From assembly GCA_034439735.1 (NCBI GenBank), contig JAWXAX010000272.1, positions 1 to 34,680 of the forward strand: a DNA stretch of 34,680 nucleotides, read 5' to 3'. Shown piece after piece: positions 1-6,319 of this stretch; position 1 is the first letter of the stretch; each line of letters opens with the position of its first letter. The notes beneath the pieces are model-generated. The model worked only from the letters and a program-made list of their open reading frames with translations, made no database searches and was not told the DNA's origin. This DNA comes from Rhodothermales bacterium (GTDB taxonomy: Bacteria; Bacteroidota; Rhodothermia; Rhodothermales; JAHQVL01). Position numbers and translations under genes: made by a program.

Positions 1-1122
1 CGATACCCGCTCTTGTTTGGCGATGTAGGGGAGGAAGACCTAATCGCATCGGCATTTTTCTGGCTTTCGGGATGGCAGGAGCACACCGGGCCGGCCCGGG
101 ACGTGCACGGTCGTTTCCCCTACGAGGCCTCGCTGCAGGCTCTTTGGGGCACTGCGTGTGATCCGGCGGTGGATGTCTACCGCGTCATCCTCGGGGAGCG
201 TCTCGCGCGGGCCGGCTTTGTGGCGATACCCACGCGTTGGGCGGGCCGAAACTGGGCGTTTTGCGCGACGCACGACGTGGACTATCTCCGGAAGTGGCGC
301 CCGGGGATCGTGTTTCGGGAGATGGTGGAATACCCGATCCTGAACCGGCGCGGGGTTGGGCCCGCCGAGCGCTGGGCGAGGCTGCAGGCGTCCGTGCGGC
401 AGGCGGCCACCGGCCGGGACCCGTTCCGGGCGGCGCTCGGGCGGATGGTGGACGTGGTGCTGGCGCACCGGGGCCGCGCCACGTATTTCTTCAAAGCCGG
501 CGCCCACGGCCCGCACGATGTCGCGTATTCACTGAAGGGTTCGTTTATTCAGACCTTTTTTGCCCGTCTGCGCCGAGAGGGATTCGAAATTGGGCTGCAT
601 CCCAGTTACCATGCACACGACCATCTGGGCCTGATGCGGGAGGAGCGGGATCGGCTGGCCGCGGCCACCGCCGTGCGGCCCGCCTCGGTGCGACAGCATT
701 ATCTGCGCCATGAGGCCGCGCGTACGCCGGCGCTCCAGCTGGACGCCGGTTTTGAGCTCGATTCCACACTCGGATTCTCAGTCCACGAGGGGTTTCGCCA
801 CGCTACCTGCCACCCCTTCACCCAGTTCGACATCGCTGCCAACACCGAGCTGCCGCTCTGGGAGATCCCGCTCTGTATGATGGAAGCGGCCCTGTTCAAC
901 CGCCGCGGTCTCTGTGTCGACGAAGCCGTAGCGGTGTCGCGCCGGCTGATCTACACCTGTCGGCGCTTTGGAGGTGTCTGCGTGATGTTATGGCACAACA
1001 CGCTGTGGGATGAAGTCGAATTCCCGGGCTGGGGGCGCCATTTCACCGACACCCTCGACGCCGCCGTGGAAGCCGAAGGCTGCCTCACGAGCCTTCATAT
1101 GGCGCTGGATGCGTATCGGTGA
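1..1122 (+). CDS. Polysaccharide deacetylase-like protein (5' end outside window)
   Basis: The reading frame is open from base 1. The first possible start in the window is a TTG at 13, inside what reads as conserved sequence (RYPLLFGD), so the true start is probably upstream and the gene is 5'-partial. About the first 70 residues resemble the small N-terminal domain that precedes NodB-type deacetylase domains in Bacteroidota proteins. Motifs of the carbohydrate esterase 4 fold follow: THDVD (268-282) in place of TFDDG, a metal-binding HPSYHAH (598-618), the RQHYLR strand near 690-710, and a late WHNTLWDE (992-1015). The family removes acyl groups from cell-wall or capsular polysaccharides; the substrate here is unknown. 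There is no clear signal peptide in the visible part. The gene ends in TGA just before a repeat array that may act as its transcript end. Confidence 0.8.
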   Translation, partial: RYPLLFGDVGEEDLIASAFFWLSGWQEHTGPARDVHGRFPYEASLQALWGTACDPAVDVYRVILGERLARAGFVAIPTRWAGRNWAFCATHDVDYLRKWRPGIVFREMVEYPILNRRGVGPAERWARLQASVRQAATGRDPFRAALGRMVDVVLAHRGRATYFFKAGAHGPHDVAYSLKGSFIQTFFARLRREGFEIGLHPSYHAHDHLGLMREERDRLAAATAVRPASVRQHYLRHEAARTPALQLDAGFELDSTLGFSVHEGFRHATCHPFTQFDIAANTELPLWEIPLCMMEAALFNRRGLCVDEAVAVSRRLIYTCRRFGGVCVMLWHNTLWDEVEFPGWGRHFTDTLDAAVEAEGCLTSLHMALDAYR

Positions 1123-1132
1123 ATGGTTGGCC

Positions 1133-1268
1133 GGTTGGCAGGTTGCAGGTTGGCAGGTTGCAGGTTGGCAGGTTGCAGGTTGGCAGGTTGCAGGTTGGCA
1201 GGTTGCAGGTTGGCAGGTTTCTGCTCCCGATAAACCTGCCAACCTGGTAACCTGCAACCTGCCAACCT
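1133..1268. repeat. Tandem 7/8-bp repeat array with inverted arm
   Basis: Alternating units GGTTGGCA and GGTTGCA (combined period 15 bp) run without a break from 1133 to about 1219. A short spacer (1221-1231) follows, then the reverse complement of the same units from 1232 to 1268. The inner stem pairs 14 bases around an 11-base loop, and further pairing is possible in several registers because the units repeat. The array starts 11 bp after the stop of the upstream gene, so it could end or stabilise that transcript. On the other strand the units read ACCTGCA/ACCTGCCA. It encodes nothing credible; apparent peptides are simple AGWQV-type repeats. Confidence 0.9.
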
Positions 1269-1557
1269 CTTCTGGCCTGGTAATTGCGGATGAGGGCTTG
1301 GGTAAGCCATTCCCCATGAAACAAGATTATTTTCCAAGCGTCGGGCGAAAATCTGAGGAGAGGCCCGGCGGGAACGAACGACACGGGTAGCTGACGCCAC
1401 GAGACGCTTGCGGGTACACCCGCGGGTGGGTTCGTGCGCCTGGGCCGCGATGATCGTTTAGATAGATGACACTCAAACTGAGACAGCCTGCCTGATGTAG
1501 CGTTGCACGATCGACGGCGCCAACGGCTGCTCCCCATTTAGAACAGATTCGTATCTC
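1269..1557. other. Intergenic stretch before the SPOR lipoprotein gene
   Basis: No convincing gene is seen in these 289 bases. The stretch must hold the promoter for the lipoprotein gene that starts at 1558, because the hairpin-capable array lies upstream of it. I could not identify convincing -10/-33 boxes. No Shine-Dalgarno-like motif precedes the ATG at 1558. Confidence 0.4.
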
Positions 1558-3498
1558 ATGAGAACGCCAGGTTATTTGTTGCTGCTGCTCGTTACGATGC
1601 TGGGGTGCAACACGACGGAACGTATTGTCAGTTTGAACGCCGACAGCGCGGCTATGGCGCCGGCCTACAATGCAACTGATCTCCGCGCTCGCTACCCATC
1701 TGCTCCGGGTGTGTATGTCACGTACGACCATACATTGGAGCACAACGTCAGTATCGCGTTTACGAGTACGATCCCGCACTGGCGCTTCTTCGAGGTGATG
1801 CAGCGGTCGATGGTCGTGTTGGACCCAACGTCCGAGCTGGTAAACACGTTTCGCCTGGAAGTCCAGCCCGGCGATCGGTTGCAGCGCCTTTCGGTCACGT
1901 TGCAGGCCCCGGGAAGCGGCGGACAGACATTTGATCGGGAAGACCTGAACGAGCAGCCGGCGCCCGGGGGCGGCACCTTTTATTCGATGCTCTACGGTAG
2001 CATCGCCGCCGGCACGGTCATCACCGAGTTATACGAAATCTCTCGCGGAAATCTGGAGAAAGACCCGCCCGTGTACCACGACATCCCGCTCCAACATGGG
2101 CTGCCCGTCGAGGCGCTGCATGTGCAGTACATCTACCCGATGTGGTGGCAAGTGCAGGTGAAGCAGTTGGGTGCGGGTCAGGATCTGCCCTACCAGCGCA
2201 TCGAGGATGCCGACCGCCGGAAGATTGTGCTCCAGTACCAGGCGCAGCAAGTGGCGGCGTTTCAGCCGTCGAATACGATCTTTTTTAAAGAAGTCGCGCC
2301 GTATTTCCAGATCCAGGTCACCAACATGTCCATGGGGAGCGCCGTGCGGTATCGGGCGCCAGAGGACTGGGAGACCCTCGGGGGGACCTATGCTGATTAC
2401 GCCGGCAAGCTCAAGTCGCGCGACGAGCGCGAAGTGCGCGACATCACACGCCAGGCCACCGGTACCCTCGCCACGCAGCGCGACAAGGTGAGCGGCGTGT
2501 TGCGCTACGTGGCCGACAACATTACCATCAACCCGAACACGCGCGACCGGGGCATCGAGACGATGTTGTCGCGCCGCGAGGGGAACGCCTTCATGGTGAA
2601 CGAACTGGCGCATGCCATGCTTGTGGAGGCCGGCCTCGACGCCGAGTACCTCGTGCTGCACAGTGCCCGCGACGGCTTCTTCGACCCGAGCTTTTATTCC
2701 GAGCGGCAATTCCAGGTGCCGGCGCTGAACGTCTTCGCGGATGGGACGGAGTATGTGGTGGTGCCCGGGGTGATGCGAACGGTAGAGGATCCACTGCCGG
2801 TGGAATTTGTAGGGCAGACGGCGATGGTGATCACGCGGGATGGTTTTGGGGGATTCACCGAGCTGGGCGGCGACCGCCTGGCGTCCGTCAGCCCGATTCC
2901 CGTGGGTAGTCCCTCGCGCCCGATCGTAGAACCGACGCCGATGGAGTCGCCGCCCATGGATCCGCCGGCCCGGGATCAGGCCGTCGTCGATCCGGCCATC
3001 GACGCGCCGGCGCCCATCATCGATCGCCCGGGTCCAGAGAATCAGCCCGTCGACACGCCAGCCATCCAACCCGTGCCGCGCCCGGTTGCCGGTGAGGGGG
3101 GGATCGTGGGGCAGCCGATCGGCTCGCGCCCGAGCGTGACGCCGCCGCCGGCCCAGATCGAGGCCCCGCCCGTGCAGATCGTCCCGCCGCCGCCGGCCGC
3201 CACATCCTCGGCGCCCGCATGGATGGGCTCCATTGACCGCTCCGCCCGGGGCTGGACGTGGGTGATCGGCTCGAAGACGACAGTCGAGGAAGCCGAGGCC
3301 GTCGGCAACGAGTACCTGGACATGTTCCAGCAGGGCCTGCGCGTGGACATCCTTTCTGCAAAGGCAAACGGCGTGACGCGATACCGCATCGCGATCGGCC
3401 AGTATGCCTCGCGCAGCCTCGCCCAGTCCGACCGCGAACGCCTCGGCAGCCTCCTCCCCTCCGACGCCTGGCTGCTGCAGATCGAGCCGGGAATGTGA
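1558..3498 (+). CDS. Lipoprotein with degenerate transglutaminase-like domain and C-terminal SPOR domain
   Basis: The 646-aa product starts with a lipoprotein signal peptide ending in the lipobox MLGC (Cys17), so it should be lipid-anchored in the envelope. Residues about 50-270 form a beta-rich domain like the DUF3857 module that precedes transglutaminase-like domains. Residues about 305-430 resemble the transglutaminase core. The active-site positions look lost: the G-x-C site reads GNA (342-344) and the expected N-H strand reads ALNVFADG (389-396), so it is probably a pseudoenzyme. A Pro-rich linker spans about 450-560. Residues about 565-645 (WTWVIGSKTTVEEA to WLLQIEP) match a SPOR domain, which in known proteins binds glycan strands lacking stem peptides. 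I infer a peptidoglycan-associated envelope or cell-division role. The start is the ATG at 1558, which gives a complete signal peptide. Family assignment is firm for SPOR and moderate for the rest. Confidence 0.75.
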   Translation: MRTPGYLLLLLVTMLGCNTTERIVSLNADSAAMAPAYNATDLRARYPSAPGVYVTYDHTLEHNVSIAFTSTIPHWRFFEVMQRSMVVLDPTSELVNTFRLEVQPGDRLQRLSVTLQAPGSGGQTFDREDLNEQPAPGGGTFYSMLYGSIAAGTVITELYEISRGNLEKDPPVYHDIPLQHGLPVEALHVQYIYPMWWQVQVKQLGAGQDLPYQRIEDADRRKIVLQYQAQQVAAFQPSNTIFFKEVAPYFQIQVTNMSMGSAVRYRAPEDWETLGGTYADYAGKLKSRDEREVRDITRQATGTLATQRDKVSGVLRYVADNITINPNTRDRGIETMLSRREGNAFMVNELAHAMLVEAGLDAEYLVLHSARDGFFDPSFYSERQFQVPALNVFADGTEYVVVPGVMRTVEDPLPVEFVGQTAMVITRDGFGGFTELGGDRLASVSPIPVGSPSRPIVEPTPMESPPMDPPARDQAVVDPAIDAPAPIIDRPGPENQPVDTPAIQPVPRPVAGEGGIVGQPIGSRPSVTPPPAQIEAPPVQIVPPPPAATSSAPAWMGSIDRSARGWTWVIGSKTTVEEAEAVGNEYLDMFQQGLRVDILSAKANGVTRYRIAIGQYASRSLAQSDRERLGSLLPSDAWLLQIEPGM

Positions 3499-3643
3499 GG
3501 AAAAGGAAAAAGGAAAAAGGAAAAAGGAAAAAGGTAAAAGGTAAAAGGTAAAAGGTAAAAGGTAAAAGGAAAAAGGAAAAAGGTAAAAGGTAAAATGGGT
3601 TATAGGACCCATCTTTTGCCTTTTACCTTTTACCTTTTTCCCT
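3499..3643. repeat. Heptamer array (AAAAAGG/TAAAAGG) with inverted arm between convergent genes
   Basis: Directly after the stop codon of the lipoprotein gene, about 13-14 heptamers of AAAAAGG and TAAAAGG run to about 3594. The sequence then turns back: ATGGGT (3595-3600), a six-base loop, ACCCAT (3607-3612), then CTTTTGCC and TTTTACC/TTTTTCC units to 3643, right up to the stop of the opposing lipase gene. The two arms can pair over 20 or more bases. Placed tail to tail between convergent genes and rich in T on both strands, it is well positioned to be a bidirectional terminator. On the lower strand the unit reads ACCTTTT, the same ACCTNNN form as the arrays at 1133 and 30190. Confidence 0.9.
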
Positions 3644-4492
3644 TCAAAGCCCTTTCTCGCTCAGCATCTCCGCGATCTGGCGGTAGAGGGCGAAGGCGTC
3701 GAAGCTGTTGCGGGATGGAAACTGGATGCCGAGTTGCTGGGCGTGGTCCGCATCGAGGATCCCGAGGCATTCGCCCCAGCGGGCGCTTTCGACGGACACG
3801 AACCCGTCGTTGATGCCTTCCCGGCCATAGAGGATGGCGTTCAGCGGACGAAGAAAGGGGCTGATGCCCATGCCGGTGCCCTTGCCGGCGCGCGCCGCAA
3901 ACGACCAGTAACGGACGTCCGGGGCGTCGAGTACGGTGCGGTTGAAGGTGTCCTGCATGTACGCCGGCGCGAGGTCGGTCACGGTGGTCAAAAAATCGGC
4001 CTCGACCTCCCGCATCGTGTTCGTCCCGAGCCAGTTCGCGAGGTCTGCCAGCCAGATCCGAAGGCGATCCGGCTGGTCCAGCAGGAAACTCGCGATCGCC
4101 GAGCCATGATGCGGCGTGGCCACCGTCACCAGGGAGGCCACGCGGTCGTTGAAGCCCTCGCGGCTGATCAGAAACCGTGCATCGAGGCCGCCCATGGAGT
4201 GGGCGATCAAGTTTACTTTTTCAGCGCCGGTCCGCTCTAGAATCTGCTGCAGACGATCTTTCCAGATCGCCGCACGCACGGGCACGGGGTTGTAGGGCGG
4301 GACGTTGGGCGCAAACGCCAGGACACCGCGCGACCGGAGGTCCATCGCAAAATCGTATAGATGCCCGTTCCGACGGAGCGCGGCCACCATCCCGAAGCCA
4401 TGCATCATGACCACGGGATACCGGAGCTTGATGAGCGGAGGCTCGGGAAAGGGAGTGAGCCCCAGGAGTCGTTGCAGGGCGGTTTCTGCCAT
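3644..4492 (-). CDS. Alpha/beta-hydrolase lipase/esterase, no signal peptide
   Basis: The product is about 282 aa and has the lipase layout: an oxyanion loop strand YPVVMMHGFG near the N-terminus, the nucleophile elbow AHSMGG (Ser99), an acid site in INDGFVSVESARWG, and the histidine in DADHAQQ. This is the catalytic triad pattern of bacterial triacylglycerol lipases/esterases related to the LipA family. There is no signal peptide or membrane segment, so it is probably cytoplasmic. An upstream in-frame start at 4564 exists, but it would overlap the preceding gene by 38 bp and add a sequence that does not look conserved; I prefer the ATG at 4492. It lies 34 bp after the SEC59/DGK1-like gene and is probably co-transcribed with it, which suggests a shared role in membrane-lipid turnover. 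The substrate cannot be read from the sequence. Confidence 0.8.
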   Translation of the reverse strand: MAETALQRLLGLTPFPEPPLIKLRYPVVMMHGFGMVAALRRNGHLYDFAMDLRSRGVLAFAPNVPPYNPVPVRAAIWKDRLQQILERTGAEKVNLIAHSMGGLDARFLISREGFNDRVASLVTVATPHHGSAIASFLLDQPDRLRIWLADLANWLGTNTMREVEADFLTTVTDLAPAYMQDTFNRTVLDAPDVRYWSFAARAGKGTGMGISPFLRPLNAILYGREGINDGFVSVESARWGECLGILDADHAQQLGIQFPSRNSFDAFALYRQIAEMLSEKGL

Positions 4493-4526
4493 CAGGATTC
4501 GGTTTTCGGGGAGGATGGGGTGTGGA

Positions 4527-5186
4527 CTAGCCTGCGCCCGGCAGGAAGCTGAAGGGCACCCCAAGCCACAACGACTCGGTCAACGCCAGCGCGAAGGCGG
4601 TGAGGAACGGGGCTTGCAGGTTGTCGTTCAGGGGCCCGGGTAAGAGTTCGAGGGCGCCGGCCAGCACGGCCGCCGCCGGCCCGAACCAGAGGACAGGTTC
4701 AGCTAAAAAAAGCCCGACGACGCTTCCCGCCGCCATGAACCCAAGTGTGCCCTCGATCGTTTTAGGGCCAAGGCCCCAACGATGGTGCCCGAACCGTCGG
4801 CCGACCAGCGCCGCGGCAGCGTCGCCGGCCATGAACACCATCATCGCCAGCGCCGCGAGACGCGCCGGAAAACAGACGAGCAGCAGGAGCGCCGAAATCA
4901 ATACCCAGGTGGCTCCACTGAGCCGGATCTGGCCGATCGGCGGCTTTTCCTCCGCACGCATCATCCATCCGACGAGCCATTCGATCGCTCGCCGCACGGC
5001 TTCCGACCGCGCTCGGGTGATTTCCGTCGCGAGGGCAACCACCGTCAGGCCGGCCAGTATCGCCAGCGCCGGCCGCCGCTCGAGGACGAGCATGCCGAGC
5101 GGCAAGGCCATCGCCAACAGATGGATCGCCTTTCGGATGAGTTCGAAGCGGTAAGGAATGGGCGTGTCGGACATGGAGGCCGGCAT
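4527..5186 (-). CDS. SEC59/DGK1/VTE5-family membrane lipid kinase (or CDP-lipid-type enzyme)
   Basis: The 219-aa protein has about six hydrophobic helices and the family signature GDAAAALVGRRFG followed by GPKTIEGTLGF (about residues 125-155). This motif is typical of CTP-dependent kinases of dolichol, phytol and diacylglycerol. The same superfamily includes phosphatidate cytidylyltransferase relatives, so kinase is the likelier but not the only call. The N-terminal helix begins with the family-typical ELIRKAIHLLAM. Either the ATG at 5186 or the one at 5174 (MSDTP) could be the start; I list the longer form. It is divergent from hemE with only 56 bp between the start codons, so that gap must hold both promoters. 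The gene is followed by a lipase gene on the same strand. Confidence 0.8.
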   Translation of the reverse strand: MPASMSDTPIPYRFELIRKAIHLLAMALPLGMLVLERRPALAILAGLTVVALATEITRARSEAVRRAIEWLVGWMMRAEEKPPIGQIRLSGATWVLISALLLLVCFPARLAALAMMVFMAGDAAAALVGRRFGHHRWGLGPKTIEGTLGFMAAGSVVGLFLAEPVLWFGPAAAVLAGALELLPGPLNDNLQAPFLTAFALALTESLWLGVPFSFLPGAG

Positions 5187-5242
5187 GATGTTGATTCACG
5201 AGCGCCGACACGATAACCGTCAACCCCTAACGAACGTTTCGC
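5187..5242. promoter_or_regulatory. Short divergent promoter region, lipid kinase / hemE
   Basis: These 56 bases separate the divergent starts of the lipid-kinase gene (-) and hemE (+). Since both genes need a promoter and nothing else lies between them, both promoters must sit here or extend into the opposite coding sequence. I see no clear boxes or palindrome. No ribosome-binding motif precedes the hemE ATG. Confidence 0.4.
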
Positions 5243-6319
5243 ATGCACTCGTTTCCCCCGCTTCAAAACGACCTGTTACTGCGGGCCGCCCGCCAGGAGC
5301 CTACGCCGCGCGCCCCCGTGTGGATCATGCGCCAGGCCGGCCGTTACCTGCCCGAATACCGCGCGATGCGGTCGGAGGACGCGTTTTTTTCGCTCGTTCG
5401 ATCCCCCGAACTCGCCGCAGAGGTGACGCTGCAGCCGCTTGAACGCTTCCCGCTCGACGCGGCGATCATCTTCTCGGACATCCTGGTCATTCCCCAGGCC
5501 ATGGGCATGACGGTGGAGATGGTGAAGGGGCAGGGGCCGGTGTTCACGCAGCCACTGGATGCTCCGACAGACCTCGCCCGGCTCCAGATGCCGGCGCTGC
5601 AAGGGGCGCTCGACTATGTTTTCGAGGCACTGACGCTGACGCGCCGCCGCCTCGCCGGCCGCGTCCCCCTCATCGGGTTCTGCGGGGCCCCGTGGACCCT
5701 CATGGCCTACATGGTCGAAGGATCGGGGAGCAAGACGTTCTCCCACGCCAAATCCTGGCTCTACCGCCACCCGGAGGCCAGCCATGCCCTCCTGCGCGAC
5801 ATCACCGATCTGCTGATCGAGTACCTCGCGCTCCAGATCGACGCCGGCGCCCAACTCGTCCAGGTCTTCGATACCTGGGCGGGTCTGCTCAGCCCCGACA
5901 GCTTCGACCGCTTCTGCCTGCCGTATCTCGTCCGCCTCGTCGATGGGGTCAAGGCACGGCATCCGGACGTGCCGGTGACGGTCTTCGCCCGCGGCGCGCA
6001 CCATGGCCTCGAAGCGCTGGCGGAGTCGGCGTACGACGTGATCGGGTTGGACTGGACGATCGATCCCCGCGAGGCACGCCGGCGTGTGGCCGGCCGGGCA
6101 GCGCTTCAAGGCAATCTGGATCCCTGCGTCTTATATGCGTCGCAGGAAACGATCCGCTCGGCGGTGCGCGACATGGTCCAGGCCTTCGGGCCGGGCGGCC
6201 ATATCGCCAATCTGGGGCATGGAATGCATCCGGACCACGACCCGGTCCATGCCGGCGTATTCATCGAAGCGGTGCAGGAGTACTCCGCTCTTTATACGGC
6301 GTCATTTCAGGAGGAGTAG
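5243..6319 (+). CDS. hemE: Uroporphyrinogen decarboxylase
   Basis: HemE converts uroporphyrinogen III to coproporphyrinogen III by four decarboxylations in the cytoplasm. The 358-aa length is normal. Both family signatures are present: MRQAGRYLPEYR (about residues 29-40) and GFCGAPWTLMAYMVEG (about 145-160). The essential Asp is in IIFSDIL, and the C-terminal NLGHGMHPDHDP motif is intact. The start ATG at 5243 gives the expected N-terminus. The 3' end overlaps the last 18 bases of the convergent giant adhesin gene (6302-6319). hemH and hemL lie on the same strand about 25 kb away, beyond the surface-protein block. Confidence 0.97.
   Translation: MHSFPPLQNDLLLRAARQEPTPRAPVWIMRQAGRYLPEYRAMRSEDAFFSLVRSPELAAEVTLQPLERFPLDAAIIFSDILVIPQAMGMTVEMVKGQGPVFTQPLDAPTDLARLQMPALQGALDYVFEALTLTRRRLAGRVPLIGFCGAPWTLMAYMVEGSGSKTFSHAKSWLYRHPEASHALLRDITDLLIEYLALQIDAGAQLVQVFDTWAGLLSPDSFDRFCLPYLVRLVDGVKARHPDVPVTVFARGAHHGLEALAESAYDVIGLDWTIDPREARRRVAGRAALQGNLDPCVLYASQETIRSAVRDMVQAFGPGGHIANLGHGMHPDHDPVHAGVFIEAVQEYSALYTASFQEE

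Noticed and set aside
1133-1268. Possible CRISPR array
   Set aside because: The units are 7-8 bp and adjoin directly without spacers, there is an inverted arm, and no cas gene is nearby.
1010-1390. Short open frame across array 1 encoding AGWQV repeats
   Set aside because: It overlaps the end of the deacetylase gene in another frame, and its repeats are only a translation of the DNA array.
2029-3612. A 527-codon open frame on the minus strand opposite the SPOR lipoprotein gene
   Set aside because: The product is rich in Arg/His/Gly and starts in the heptamer array as FTFYLLPF repeats. The plus strand has a lipobox and SPOR domain.
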